A DNA stretch of 64,000 nt. Source: Cohnella sp. WQ 127256 (GTDB taxonomy: Bacteria; Bacillota; Bacilli; Paenibacillales; Paenibacillaceae). Position 1 is the first letter of the stretch; every line of letters begins with the position of its first letter. The DNA is taken from the NCBI RefSeq assembly GCF_024519285.1, contig NZ_JAMZCY010000013.1, positions 1-64,000 on the forward strand, read 5' to 3'. Of this stretch, positions 45,339 to 54,934 are shown in pieces. The notes beneath the pieces were generated by a model, which saw only the letters and a program-made list of their open reading frames with translations, did no database searches and was not told the DNA's origin. Made by a program: the position numbers and the translations under genes.

Positions 45339-45414
45339 ACGATTGTAGTGCCACAAGAAACGTAATAGGTGATTGTATAAGTAAACCAGTCGAATTTTTG
45401 ACGATTTCATGTGG

Positions 45415-45448
45415 ACAAGCCCCCAATCAACTGAGATTGGGGGCTTGT
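45415..45448. terminator. Bidirectional terminator
   Basis: ACAAGCCCCCAATC pairs with GATTGGGGGCTTGT around a six-base loop. Confidence 0.85.
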
Positions 45449-45469
45449 TGTTCCATTTACACTGAAGGC

Positions 45470-45737
45470 CTAAGCCTCCATTTTCTGAGCTGAATACAGC
45501 TTGTAATACCGACCACGCTGAGCCATAAGCTCATCGTGCGAGCCACTTTCGGCGATGCCTTTATCGGACACGTACATGATTCGGTCGCAGTTCTTTACCG
45601 TAGACAGTCGGTGCGCGATGATGAACGAGGTTCGACCCTTCAGTAATTCATTCAAGCCTTTCTGAAGCAGGCGCTCGGTCTGGGCATCGATGGACGAAGT
45701 GGCCTCGTCTAGAATGAGGATACGCGGGACGTTTCTC
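45470..45737 (-). pseudogene. C-terminal fragment of an ABC exporter (ATPase domain)
   Basis: Minus-strand reading begins NVPRILILDEATSSID (Walker B, D-loop), continues FIIAHRLSTVKNCDRI (H-loop) and ends YYKLYSAQKMEA before the stop. This is the last roughly 85 residues of a multidrug-type fused ABC exporter. Walker A, the signature motif and the membrane domain are absent; unrelated sequence begins near 45738. Confidence 0.85.
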
Positions 45738-45797
45738 GATCCTATGGAAGCTTAAATCCGATGTTGTCAAAAAATGAATGAAAAAGCCCCCCCATTT

Positions 45798-45813
45798 TGT
45801 AACCATGGTTACA
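45798..45813. promoter_or_regulatory. Perfect 16-bp palindrome, candidate operator
   Basis: TGTAACCATGGTTACA lies 65 bases before the start of the coiled-coil protein gene. An AT-rich stretch likely to contain its promoter follows it. No regulator gene is adjacent. Confidence 0.5.
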
Positions 45814-45878
45814 GAATGAAATAGCTAAATGTAATAAGATGTATATATCGAATAAACAATAAAGAAGGAGATTTCATA

Positions 45879-46493
45879 ATGAACAGAAAGCTTATCTTAT
45901 CCTCGTTAGGCACTTTTGTTATAGGCGTATTGGCAGGGGGAGCACTGTTGTATAACAACGATGTGTACAGTGCGGTGAAGAAAACGATCACGGGAGAGGA
46001 CTTGCAAAATACGATAGGTAATATCTCGTCAGCAAATATTCAAGGAATGGATATTGAATCAGCCTTGATGGCGGTACAAGCGGAACGCTCAAAGCTACTA
46101 GAATCACAACTGAAATCGCAAATTGCTGATGTACAATCGAGAAATGAACAGGTTGCAAAATTGAATTCTGTCCTGGCGGGATTATATCAAGTAAAAGGCA
46201 GGATTGGTGCGAGTGCACCAGCTAATACAGCAATCACTAGCAAAGAACAAAGTGATCTAAGATCCTTGTATTTGGCTGCTGGATTAACGGAACTACCGAA
46301 GACGAAGAGCGAAGTAGATACGCATATTAACACTGTAAAACAATCGATTGATGCGCTTGGTAACAGTCAGCAAATGGACATGCTAAGGTTACAGTCATTG
46401 TCGAACAAACGTAACGAAGCTTTTGATACCATGACTAATTTCGTAAAGAAGATGCAGGAATCTCGTAGTTCAATTATTGGGAATATGCGCTAA
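45879..46493 (+). CDS. Hypothetical membrane-anchored helical protein
   Basis: 204 residues, family not recognised. GAAGGAG lies nine bases before ATG. A hydrophobic N-terminal helix (about 5-27, FVIGVLAGGALLY) forms a signal anchor. The rest is strongly helical and polar with coiled-coil-like heptads (about 60-110: ALMAVQAERSKLLESQL, VQSRNEQVAKLNSVLAG; and about 145-200). It has no cysteine and no catalytic motif. It is monocistronic, with a palindrome upstream and a strong terminator downstream. Confidence 0.7.
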   Translation: MNRKLILSSLGTFVIGVLAGGALLYNNDVYSAVKKTITGEDLQNTIGNISSANIQGMDIESALMAVQAERSKLLESQLKSQIADVQSRNEQVAKLNSVLAGLYQVKGRIGASAPANTAITSKEQSDLRSLYLAAGLTELPKTKSEVDTHINTVKQSIDALGNSQQMDMLRLQSLSNKRNEAFDTMTNFVKKMQESRSSIIGNMR

Positions 46494-46620
46494 ACTTGAT
46501 TGCTTTATTATTACTTAGGTAGTCAACAACTAAGTTGAGGTCCCCGCCAACTCGCGGTTAACGCTCATTAGTATCACGACCTTTCGGATCTAAGTATTTT
46601 CATCATATCCTACTTCCTTA

Positions 46621-46677
46621 ACAAAAAAAGGCGACCTCTCCCCGGTTCAATACCGAGAAGAGGTCGCCTTTTTTTGT
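46621..46677. terminator. Bidirectional terminator between converging genes
   Basis: AAAAAAAGGCGACCTCT pairs with AGAGGTCGCCTTTTTTT. A and T tracts serve both the coiled-coil gene and the minus-strand dehydrogenase. The rest of 46494-46704 holds no gene. Confidence 0.9.
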
Positions 46678-46704
46678 TTGTTCGAGGCCTTCTTATAACT
46701 GCTC

Positions 46705-47754
46705 TTACTCAGCTTTGACAAGAATCTTAACGTGATTTTTTTCTTTCAAGAGGGCTTCAAAGCCTTCTTCAACAACTTGATCAAGCTTAATTCGTTTCGT
46801 TACAAGCTTCTCAGCGGAGAAGTAGCCTTGAGCCATCAAGCTGATTACAGCAGGGAATACGTTGCGATAACCGATAATCCCTTTGATGGTGCGTTCCTTC
46901 ATCACAACATTATTAGGATGAATAGGCGCTTCTTTCTCGAAAATGCTGACAATCATCAATTCCCCGCCAACTTTTGTTGAATTGAGCGCCTGTGTGAGGA
47001 CAGGAGGCACACCGGTAACTTCATAAGCGACATCCGCTCCGCCGTTCGTGCGTTTATGGATTTCATCCACAACGTCGAATTGTTTAGGGTCAATGACGAT
47101 TGCGCCAAGCTCAGTTGCCTTTTGCTTCCGCTCTGCGGACAATTCAACAGCATAGATCTCTGCTGCGCCGGAGGCTTTCAATGCTTCAATGACAAGCAGA
47201 CCAATTGGACCGGCACCGAATACGACAGCTTTATCACCAACTTTGAGCTTGCTCTGACGGACGGCATGGAGCGCAACTGCAGAAGGTTCTACAAGTGCAC
47301 CTTGCTCGTAGGAGATGCTATCTGGAATTTTGTGGACCATATTTTCTGTAGCAGCCACGTATTCAGAGAAACCACCGCCGCCACCCGCAAGACCAAGGAA
47401 GCCCATTGTGGAGCACAGGTTATAGTAGCCTGTTTTACAAGCATCACATGTACCGCAGGAATAGATGGGCTCTACAACGACACGGTCACCAACATTTACT
47501 TTGGTTACACCTTCGCCAATTTCTACGACTTGTCCGGAAAATTCATGGCCCATAACGATAGGTGCTTTTTCTCCAGTAATTCGATGCGGAGAACCTTCTG
47601 GAATGAAGATTGGACCTGCTGTGTATTCATGCAAGTCGCTGCCGCAAATGCCGCACCATTCGACTTTGATTTTCACTTTTCCTGGTTGAGCGGTTGGTTC
47701 CTCAATGTTCTCTAAACGCAAATCCTTAAGGCCATGCCATCTTAATGCTTTCAT
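46705..47754 (-). CDS. bdhA: Zinc-dependent (R,R)-butanediol dehydrogenase-like alcohol dehydrogenase
   Basis: 349 residues from ATG 47754, with AAGGAGC eight bases upstream; the frame is open a little further upstream without RBS. Medium-chain dehydrogenase with catalytic zinc ligands in WCGICGSDLHEY and GHEFSG, four structural cysteines in SCGTCDACKTGYYNLC, and the NAD fold GAGPIGLLVIEAL. The WCGICGSDLHEY...PIFIPEGSPHRITGEKAPIVMGHEFSG region closely recalls B. subtilis BdhA, which interconverts acetoin and 2,3-butanediol. It is divergent from a LacI-type regulator, and a LacI-type palindrome lies in its upstream region. Confidence 0.88.
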   Translation of the reverse strand: MKALRWHGLKDLRLENIEEPTAQPGKVKIKVEWCGICGSDLHEYTAGPIFIPEGSPHRITGEKAPIVMGHEFSGQVVEIGEGVTKVNVGDRVVVEPIYSCGTCDACKTGYYNLCSTMGFLGLAGGGGGFSEYVAATENMVHKIPDSISYEQGALVEPSAVALHAVRQSKLKVGDKAVVFGAGPIGLLVIEALKASGAAEIYAVELSAERKQKATELGAIVIDPKQFDVVDEIHKRTNGGADVAYEVTGVPPVLTQALNSTKVGGELMIVSIFEKEAPIHPNNVVMKERTIKGIIGYRNVFPAVISLMAQGYFSAEKLVTKRIKLDQVVEEGFEALLKEKNHVKILVKAE

Positions 47755-47825
47755 ATGTGTCAGCTCCTTAGAAGTGTATGAATACGAAAAAGTCTCATTC
47801 ATTTCGGAAATAGATCAATAATACG

Positions 47826-47837
47826 GGAAACGTTTCC
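47826..47837. promoter_or_regulatory. LacI/CcpA-type operator upstream of the dehydrogenase
   Basis: GGAAACGTTTCC is a perfect 12-bp palindrome with the central CG pair typical of LacI-family sites. It resembles the second site at 47956-47969. Confidence 0.75.
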
Positions 47838-47922
47838 GAAAACTACTATGTCACGAAATAGACAAAAAGTCAACTTTTTCGACCAGAAAATACAAGCTTC
47901 TTCAACAAGAATGACAGTCGAA

Positions 47923-47951
47923 TTGTAAAAAACATGAGGTTTGAGTATACT
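47923..47951 (+). promoter_or_regulatory. Promoter of the lacI-type gene
   Basis: TTGTAA (47923-47928), a 17-base spacer and TATACT (47946-47951). The operator at 47956 lies directly downstream. Confidence 0.65.
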
Positions 47952-47955
47952 AATA

Positions 47956-47969
47956 TGGAAACGATTTCA
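47956..47969. promoter_or_regulatory. LacI-type operator at the regulator's own promoter
   Basis: TGGAAACGATTTCA overlaps the expected transcription start of the lacI-type gene and shares GGAAACG with the dehydrogenase site, which implies autoregulation. It also resembles a CcpA cre, so catabolite control is an alternative. Confidence 0.65.
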
Positions 47970-47991
47970 ATAAAGATAGGAAGTTCTGGCA

Positions 47992-49020
47992 TTGGAAAAT
48001 GAAAAAGTGACCATAGAAGTCGTAGCTGCACGAGCAGGTGTTGGGATCGCAACCGTATCAAGAGCGATTAATAATTCGGGTGGCATTAGCTCGAAGACGA
48101 AGGCCAAGGTGCTGGAAGCTGTCGAGGAGCTCGGGTTTATTCCTAATTCCTATGCTCAGAACCTGAAGCTTCGTCAAACCAAACAAATAGCCTTGGCTGT
48201 ACCTGATATTCGTAATGCTTTTATTCCGGAAATTGCTTACTCAGTCGAACAGGTAGCGAAGCACTATGGCTATCGTGTCGTTCAAATTAATACTTTGGGG
48301 AATATTAGATCCGAGCTAGAACTGCTGCGTGATATGAAGAAGCTGCACGTGGATGGACTCATCATTTTACCACTGGCGTATCCTGAAACCCTTAAAGATT
48401 TAATTAATAAAGCCAGGCTGCCAATCTCCATCATCAACTACGGAAAAAAATTAGATACAGATATTAAGGCAGATATCGTTAGCCTTTCCACGCAAGAGGG
48501 TCAGCTAGTCATGGAGCATTTGATTAGCATTGGTAGAACGAGAATAGGCTATGCGGGTGCTCCCAAGGATATCATTGAGGAGAGATTCTATGCCTATGAG
48601 GATGCTCTTGACCAAATCGACAGATCATTAGTCTATTTTGGGGATGATTTCTCATTGCAGACGGGAGCTAAAGCAGCGGATTATTTTGTTAATCTGACTC
48701 ATATGCCGGATGCCATCTATGCCGGTAATGATATGGTCGCGGTGGGGCTACTCAATCGCTTCAAAGAATTGGGTATTCGTGTACCCGAGGATATCGCTAT
48801 CGTTGGGGTCGATAACAACTTATTGTGTACGATCACGACTCCGAAGATCAGCTCAGTGTCCATCATGGGAGCGGAAGTCGCGAAGGTGGCGACGGAGCTA
48901 CTACTGCAGCGAATCCATGAGCAGAAAAAAGGGCTGTATGAGAGGGTGCAGTTCGAGCCAAGACTGATCGTGAGGGAATCCAGCTTAGCGCGAACTCATA
49001 TTACTCAGCGTATTGAATAG
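47992..49020 (+). CDS. LacI-family transcriptional regulator
   Basis: 342 residues. TTG start eight bases after AGGAAG; no in-frame ATG fits. The HTH with hinge helix covers 5-60 (TIEVVAARAGVGIATVSRAINNSGGIS, with VLEAVEELGFIPNSYAQNL). The effector domain has the usual IYAGNDMVAVGLLNRF and VPEDIAIVGVDNN. It is divergent from the butanediol-type dehydrogenase, and operators of LacI type lie at both promoters, so repression of the dehydrogenase and itself is likely. The effector is unknown. Confidence 0.9.
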   Translation: MENEKVTIEVVAARAGVGIATVSRAINNSGGISSKTKAKVLEAVEELGFIPNSYAQNLKLRQTKQIALAVPDIRNAFIPEIAYSVEQVAKHYGYRVVQINTLGNIRSELELLRDMKKLHVDGLIILPLAYPETLKDLINKARLPISIINYGKKLDTDIKADIVSLSTQEGQLVMEHLISIGRTRIGYAGAPKDIIEERFYAYEDALDQIDRSLVYFGDDFSLQTGAKAADYFVNLTHMPDAIYAGNDMVAVGLLNRFKELGIRVPEDIAIVGVDNNLLCTITTPKISSVSIMGAEVAKVATELLLQRIHEQKKGLYERVQFEPRLIVRESSLARTHITQRIE

Positions 49021-49085
49021 CGTGAAAGAATAGTTATCAGCTCTCTATGTAGGTAAAGGGAGCTATACAACTGGAGATGACAGAA

Positions 49086-49478
49086 ATGATGAACAAAGCG
49101 GTAATAACTTTAGTTGCAGCTGCAATAATGCTGACAGCTTGTAATCGTAATCAAGCGGATATTAGCAGTGACGCACAAAATCAGCCATCCTTACAAACAG
49201 AAGTCGTACAGGAGAGCAAACAGCCTGCGAAAGAAAGTACATTCCATGAGGAAATGTCCTCATTGCCTGAATACGACACGATTGTTCAGTATATCGATAA
49301 GAAAGAGTATACCTTCAGAACGGTAACCGATAACGAAAGCAAACGTGTTCTTCTCCTTATTGATCAAGACGGTAAAGAGCAATACAAGACAATATTTATC
49401 AAAAACACGAGTCGCCTTAAAATCATTCAAATAGATGGAGAAGGACAAGTGTTCAATGATATCCTCGATAGCAAATAG
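49086..49478 (+). CDS. Small lipoprotein of unknown function
   Basis: 130 residues. GGAG lies nine bases before ATG 49086; an in-frame ATG at 49077 overlaps it. The signal peptide ends with lipobox MLTAC (Cys about 19). A Ser/Gln-rich linker precedes a compact C-terminal domain (about 60-130) with the strands YTFRTVTDNESKRVLLLIDQ and RLKIIQIDGEGQVFNDIL. No family recognised. It follows the lacI-type gene by 65 bases and may share its transcript. Confidence 0.7.
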   Translation: MMNKAVITLVAAAIMLTACNRNQADISSDAQNQPSLQTEVVQESKQPAKESTFHEEMSSLPEYDTIVQYIDKKEYTFRTVTDNESKRVLLLIDQDGKEQYKTIFIKNTSRLKIIQIDGEGQVFNDILDSK

Positions 49479-49495
49479 ATGAAGATGTAGTGTGA

Positions 49496-49529
49496 AACTC
49501 AGGCTGAATTATTGGCTTGAGTTTTTTTA
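49496..49529 (+). terminator. Terminator after the small lipoprotein
   Basis: AACTCAGGC pairs with GCTTGAGTT (one G-U pair), followed by seven T. The remaining bases to 49711 show no gene. Confidence 0.75.
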
Positions 49530-49711
49530 GTTGTGACTATAGGTGATAGGAAGCCCATTACTAAGTCGATCCTCTCACGCACTAGAGGAATGGTCGGCAA
49601 AACTAAAACTTTGGTCGTCATAATGGAAGCTAGCTTCGGAATCCGTCCGGTAAAATAGAATTAGAATGGTGGAACAGAGCATCTATTATGGTGAGTAGAG
49701 GAGATTAACAC

Positions 49712-52609
49712 ATGAGTTCACTTTGCGTATATGGATTGACTGCGGAATATCGGACAAACCTGCTTGGAACAGACGTAACCCGTCCACGAATCAGTTGGAA
49801 GCTGGAGTCGGACCGTAATGCAACGCTTCAGGAAGCTTATCAAATTCAAGTGGCCGCTGAGGCTGCGGATTTTATATTACCTTTATGGGACAGTGGGCGA
49901 GTATTGTCGGCTGAATCGTTACTGATTCCTTACGAGGGTTCGAAATTGACGCCAAAAACCCGCTATTTTTACCGGGTAAAGGCATGGGATCAATTCGGTC
50001 GCGAGTCCGATTGGAGTGAGGTTGAATGGTGGGAGACAGCGTTCTTTCAACCGCAAGAGTGGGAAGCGAAGTGGATCACGCCGGATTCTGAGACAATTGA
50101 TCCGAAGGCAGAGCCGGTCTACATGCTGCGTCATGCCTTCGAGACGGGTGGCGGGGCAGTACAATCAGCACGTATATATGCGACTGCGGCAGGCGTGTAC
50201 GAGCTGTATTTGAATGGGAATAAGGTCGGTGATGAGGTGCTTTCACCTGGCTGGACTAGCTATAACAAACGTCTTCAATACCAGACTTATGATGTGACAT
50301 CGCTAGTTCATGAAGGTGGCAATGCGCTTGGTGCGATGGTGGCGAATGGTTGGTACAAAGGTCGGTTGGGCTGGGATAACAAATCTAACCATTACGGTGA
50401 CCGGAGAGCCGTTCTGATCCAACTACACATTCGTTACAAGGACGGGACTGAACAGCTTGTTGCTACCGATACAGATTGGAAGGCGGCGCTGGGACCCATT
50501 CTGTTTTCCGAGATTTATGACGGTGAAACGTACGATGCTCTTAGTGAGTCGCAAGGCTGGAGCGAAGCGGCGTTTGACGACCATTGTTGGAGTCCAGTCA
50601 CTGAGATAGACCTTCCGCTGCAAAATCTGGTGGCTCAAGAAAACGTGCCAACGCGGGTAACGGAAATATTGAAGCCTACAGCCGTTATTCATACCCCTGC
50701 TGGAGACACTATTCTCGATATGGGACAAAATATGGTAGGTAGAATCCGCATGTCCGTTACAGTTCCCGCGGGTACGTCGATCAAGCTGACACATGCCGAA
50801 GTGCTCGACAAGGACGGCAATTTCTATATGGGAAATATCCGGACAGCTAAACAGTTGGTTACTTATATTGCCAAAGGAAAAGGCACGGAAACGTACGCAC
50901 CACATTTTACTTTCCAAGGATTCCGTTATGTAAAGGTGGAAGGATTTCCTGCCCAAGAAAAAGGTTTGATCTTAGATGCATTCAGCGGTGAAGTGCTTCA
51001 TTCCGACATGGAACAGGCGGGTGATTTTGAATGCTCGGACCCTATGGTCAATCAGCTGCAGCGTAATATCGTTTGGGGACAGCGGGGGAACTTCCTCGAT
51101 GTGCCGACGGACTGTCCGCAACGGGATGAGCGCCTTGGTTGGACGGGAGATGCGCAGGTATTTGCAGGGACCGCATTGTTCAACTATAACGGTGGATCCT
51201 TTTTCACGAAATGGCTTCGCGATTTGAAGGCTGACCAATTGGAGGATGGAAGCGTTCCGTTCGTTGTTCCCAATATTATTCAAGGTTATTCGTCTGCGGC
51301 ATGGGGTGATGCTGCTACTGTGATTCCATGGGCGGTTTACACCAGTCTAGGGGACAAACGCCTTCTTGCTGAGCAATACGACAGCATGAAAGGCTGGGTG
51401 GATTACATCCGCTCCCAAGGTGAGCATGAGCACATTTGGAACACAGGCTTCCACTTCGGCGACTGGCTCGCATTGGATGCTAAGGAAGGTAGTTATATGG
51501 GGGCCACTCCTAACCCTATGGTAACGGCAGCCTATTTTGCACTATCGACCCGGATTATCCGTGATACAGCCAAAGTGTTAGGACTCACTGAAGATGCAGC
51601 TTATTATGGACAACTGGCCGAACGCATCACGGCTGCTTTCCGAGATGAATTCATTACACCGAACGGACGGGTTGCCGCTCAGACGCAGACTGCGCATATT
51701 ATCGCACTTGTATTCGAATTGGTGGAGCCGAAGGATCGTGCGAGGATCGCAAGTGATTTGAATGAGATGATCGTGGACAATGGCTACCATTTGTCGACTG
51801 GTTTTGTAGGTACACCGTATCTCTGCTTTGCTTTGTCAGACAACGGCTACCACGAAACTGCGGTGAAGCTGCTGCTACAGAAGAAGTATCCTTCTTGGTT
51901 GTATTCCGTATCTAAAGGGGCTACAACCATTTGGGAGCATTGGGACGGAATAAAGCCCGATGGTTCGTTCTGGAGTGATGATATGAATTCCTTCAATCAT
52001 TATGCCTATGGGGCTGTTGGGGAATGGATGTATCGCAGAATCGCCGGACTTGCGCCAGAATCTGATCAGCCAGGGTATAAGCGGATCGTGGTGGAGCCAG
52101 ATTTCACGGGAGGCAAGCTGAGCTATGCCCGGGCGTCGTTCAAGTCGATGTATGGGATTGTCGAATCCGGTTGGGCATTCAAGGAGGATTTATTGGAAGT
52201 CAACGTGACGGTGCCGGCGAACACGACAGCATCCATCCTGCTTCGCGGAGCGCTAGCAGATAAGGTTCAAGTCGGAGGAGCTAATCTCGCGATAGCTGAT
52301 GGTATATTGTCTTACGAGCAAGAATTAGATAACGTACGGGTGGAGATAGGCTCAGGTTGCTATAGCTTTACGTATGCGAGACCGAATTTTTCCTATCGTA
52401 CCTATGATGAGGGAATGAGATTGGTGGAATTGGTGCAATGGGAGACGGCAAAGCAAATTTTGGATCGCCATGCTCCAGGATTTGCGGACAATCTTGGATT
52501 TATGAGTAACGGGCCTCTAGGTAATGCCGCGAATGGCCCGATGGGTAGCGTGATTTCGAAAGAACAGTATGAGGCGATGCTTGAAGAACTACTCTTGATC
52601 CGCGAGTAA
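49712..52609 (+). CDS. Alpha-L-rhamnosidase, glycoside hydrolase family 78
   Basis: 965 residues, no signal peptide, so cytoplasmic. Domain order is that of bacterial GH78: FN3-like N terminus (GLTAEYRTNLLGTDVTRPRISW), CBM67-like beta-sandwich region (YELYLNGNKVGDEVLSPGWTSY), a second beta-domain, an (alpha/alpha)6 catalytic barrel and a C-terminal beta-domain. The catalytic acidic cluster DCPQRDERLGWTGD is at about residue 465. It cleaves terminal alpha-L-rhamnose from imported glycans. Thirty-four bases separate it from the GH3 gene, with which it is probably cotranscribed. A roughly 80-residue C-terminal extension (YDEGMRLVELVQWETAKQIL...) resembles a helical add-on seen in some Paenibacillus GH78 proteins. 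Confidence 0.93.
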   Translation: MSSLCVYGLTAEYRTNLLGTDVTRPRISWKLESDRNATLQEAYQIQVAAEAADFILPLWDSGRVLSAESLLIPYEGSKLTPKTRYFYRVKAWDQFGRESDWSEVEWWETAFFQPQEWEAKWITPDSETIDPKAEPVYMLRHAFETGGGAVQSARIYATAAGVYELYLNGNKVGDEVLSPGWTSYNKRLQYQTYDVTSLVHEGGNALGAMVANGWYKGRLGWDNKSNHYGDRRAVLIQLHIRYKDGTEQLVATDTDWKAALGPILFSEIYDGETYDALSESQGWSEAAFDDHCWSPVTEIDLPLQNLVAQENVPTRVTEILKPTAVIHTPAGDTILDMGQNMVGRIRMSVTVPAGTSIKLTHAEVLDKDGNFYMGNIRTAKQLVTYIAKGKGTETYAPHFTFQGFRYVKVEGFPAQEKGLILDAFSGEVLHSDMEQAGDFECSDPMVNQLQRNIVWGQRGNFLDVPTDCPQRDERLGWTGDAQVFAGTALFNYNGGSFFTKWLRDLKADQLEDGSVPFVVPNIIQGYSSAAWGDAATVIPWAVYTSLGDKRLLAEQYDSMKGWVDYIRSQGEHEHIWNTGFHFGDWLALDAKEGSYMGATPNPMVTAAYFALSTRIIRDTAKVLGLTEDAAYYGQLAERITAAFRDEFITPNGRVAAQTQTAHIIALVFELVEPKDRARIASDLNEMIVDNGYHLSTGFVGTPYLCFALSDNGYHETAVKLLLQKKYPSWLYSVSKGATTIWEHWDGIKPDGSFWSDDMNSFNHYAYGAVGEWMYRRIAGLAPESDQPGYKRIVVEPDFTGGKLSYARASFKSMYGIVESGWAFKEDLLEVNVTVPANTTASILLRGALADKVQVGGANLAIADGILSYEQELDNVRVEIGSGCYSFTYARPNFSYRTYDEGMRLVELVQWETAKQILDRHAPGFADNLGFMSNGPLGNAANGPMGSVISKEQYEAMLEELLLIRE

Positions 52610-52643
52610 TCAGATTGTCGATGCGTTACAGGAGGGGAAACCT

Positions 52644-54917
52644 ATGCGAGACACGAAAAAACAAATCAAAGTGCGATATGTCCGTAATGAGCAAGGACCG
52701 ATGCTGGGCTACTCCGAAACCTCGGGTGTTCGAATTGTGTATGTGGATGGATTGGCTTTCAAGGAACATAACCATGACGGTAAAATAGATCCGTATGAGG
52801 ATTGGAGGCTTTCGCCGGAAGAGCGGGCCAAGGACCTGGCATCACGAATGACGATCGAGCAGATCGCAGGCTTGATGCTGTACAGCAGTCATCAAGCGAT
52901 TCCTGGCAACATGGGCTGGTTCCCGGCGCACTACGGCGGCAAAGATTTTGCAGCTAGTGGGGCTGCTCCAGCCGATCTGTCCGATGAACAGCTTGCTTTG
53001 GTTGCAGACGATCACATTCGTCATATTCTGATCACCCGTGTGGAGAGTCCGGAAACTGCAGCGCTCTGGAACAACAATATTCAAGCTTATGCGGAAAGCA
53101 TTGGTTTAGGCATCCCCGCGAACAACAGCTCGGATCCACGCCATAGCTCAGATACGTCCAAAGAGTTCAATGCGGGAGCTGGAGGAACGATTTCTATGTG
53201 GCCGGAGAGCATGGGACTTGCAGCAACCTTCGATCCAGAAACTGCTCGGAAATTCGGGGAAATCGCAGCTTTGGAGTACCGCGCGCTTGGTCTTGCTACC
53301 GCGCTATCACCGCAGGTGGATATCGCTACGGATCCGAGATGGTTCCGTTTCGGCATGACCTTCGGGGAAGATCCTCAACTCGCGGCAGATATGGCACGGG
53401 CATATGTTGACGGCTTCCAGACCTCGGAAGGGGAAGCCGAAATCGCCGACGGCTGGGGCTATGATAGCGTAAATGCGATGGTGAAGCACTGGCCAGGCGG
53501 CGGCTCGGGTGAAGCTGGCCGCGATGCACATTTTGGCTATGGCAAATACGCTGTATACCCGGGCAATAACTTCGAAGAACATCTGATTCCTTTTACGGAA
53601 GGAGCTTTCCGTCTGTCAGGAAAGACGGGGAAGGCATCAGCCGTCATGCCTTATTACACGATATCTGTAGGTCAAGATCCGAACAACGGAGAGAATGTCG
53701 GCAACTCCTATAACTCTTATCTTATCAACGATTTGCTTCGGGAGAAGTACGGCTACGACGGAGTTGTATGCACGGACTGGGGGATTACAGCCGATGAAGG
53801 CGGGGACATTACAAAGCTGTTCCCTGGCGGACGCTGCTGGGGGGTAGAGGAAGGCTTCACTGTTGCTGAACGCCATTACAAGCTTCTCATGGCCGGAGTT
53901 GATCAATTTGGGGGCAATAATGAGGTTGGTCCTGTCCTCGAAGCTTACAATATCGGTGTCAAAGAGCATGGCGAAGTATTCATGCGACAGCGGTTCGAGC
54001 AATCGGCTGTACGTCTGCTCAATAATATGTTCCGCTTGGGATTGTTCGAGAATCCCTATGTCCATGTTGAAGATACCGTAGCTAAGGTCGGTTCCCCCGC
54101 TTTCATGGAGGCCGGTTATCAGGCGCAGCTCAAATCGATCGTGCTCCTGAAGAACGAGCAAGTGTTACCGCTAGCGAAGAAGCAAACGGTTTACATTCCT
54201 AAGAGATCACTACCTGCCGATACGGACTGGATGGGCATGCCGATCCCACCTTCTGAGCAATATCCGATCAATCTAGAAGTCGTGAAGAAATACTTCGAAG
54301 TGACCGATCAGCCAGATAAAGCAGATTTTGCACTGGTATGTATCGAAAGTCCCCGCTCGACGAAGGGCTACAGCAAGGCGGACGTGGAGGCAGGAGGCAA
54401 CGGTTATGTGCCAATCAGTCTTCAATACTGTCCCTATACTGCAGAGCATGCTCGTGAAACGAGTCTGGCCGGAGATCCGCGCGATGTGTTGAATCGTTCT
54501 TATCGAGGCAAAACAGTTACCGTCTCGAACGCTTCTGATCTGGATACGGTTGTGCAAACAAAGCGTTCGATGAAAGACAAGCCGGTCGTTGTGTCCCTAT
54601 TGTTATCGAACCCGGCGGTTGTGGCGGAATTTGAGCCCGTAGCTGATGTGATCGTTGCTCATTTCGGCGTTCAGGATCAGGCGATTCTCGATATTCTGGC
54701 AGGAGCCTTCGAGCCACAGGGGATGCTTCCATTCCAAATGCCGGCAAACATGAAGAGTGTGGAGGAGCAATGGGAAGATGTGCCACATGACTTGGAAGTA
54801 TATGTGGATTCGAGGGGACACGCTTACGATTTTGCATATGGACTGAATTGGAACGGCGTCATTCAGGATGCTCGCACAGATAAATATAAGCGGTGCGGAC
54901 ATGAGAGACGTTATTAA
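52644..54917 (+). CDS. Glycoside hydrolase family 3 (beta-glucosidase-like)
   Basis: 757 residues, no signal peptide. An atypical N-terminal 60 residues include a Ca-binding-like EHNHDGKIDPYEDW loop. The GH3 barrel follows with ALSPQVDIATDPRWFRFGMTFGEDPQLA, VKHWPGGGSGEAGRD and the nucleophile Asp in GVVCTDWG (D378). The C-terminal alpha/beta sandwich starts near VLLKNEQVLPL. AGGAGGGG lies five bases before ATG. It is likely coexpressed with the GH78 rhamnosidase to degrade rhamnose-containing glycosides. It is not closely similar to the second GH3 at 62299, so the two have different specificities. Confidence 0.92.
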   Translation: MRDTKKQIKVRYVRNEQGPMLGYSETSGVRIVYVDGLAFKEHNHDGKIDPYEDWRLSPEERAKDLASRMTIEQIAGLMLYSSHQAIPGNMGWFPAHYGGKDFAASGAAPADLSDEQLALVADDHIRHILITRVESPETAALWNNNIQAYAESIGLGIPANNSSDPRHSSDTSKEFNAGAGGTISMWPESMGLAATFDPETARKFGEIAALEYRALGLATALSPQVDIATDPRWFRFGMTFGEDPQLAADMARAYVDGFQTSEGEAEIADGWGYDSVNAMVKHWPGGGSGEAGRDAHFGYGKYAVYPGNNFEEHLIPFTEGAFRLSGKTGKASAVMPYYTISVGQDPNNGENVGNSYNSYLINDLLREKYGYDGVVCTDWGITADEGGDITKLFPGGRCWGVEEGFTVAERHYKLLMAGVDQFGGNNEVGPVLEAYNIGVKEHGEVFMRQRFEQSAVRLLNNMFRLGLFENPYVHVEDTVAKVGSPAFMEAGYQAQLKSIVLLKNEQVLPLAKKQTVYIPKRSLPADTDWMGMPIPPSEQYPINLEVVKKYFEVTDQPDKADFALVCIESPRSTKGYSKADVEAGGNGYVPISLQYCPYTAEHARETSLAGDPRDVLNRSYRGKTVTVSNASDLDTVVQTKRSMKDKPVVVSLLLSNPAVVAEFEPVADVIVAHFGVQDQAILDILAGAFEPQGMLPFQMPANMKSVEEQWEDVPHDLEVYVDSRGHAYDFAYGLNWNGVIQDARTDKYKRCGHERRY

Positions 54918-54934
54918 GGTCAGAATGCCCCAAA

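Noticed and set aside
45470-45655. 61-codon ABC-transporter frame as an intact small gene
   Set aside because: The reading frame continues upstream into Walker B without a start, so it is the tail of a truncated exporter.
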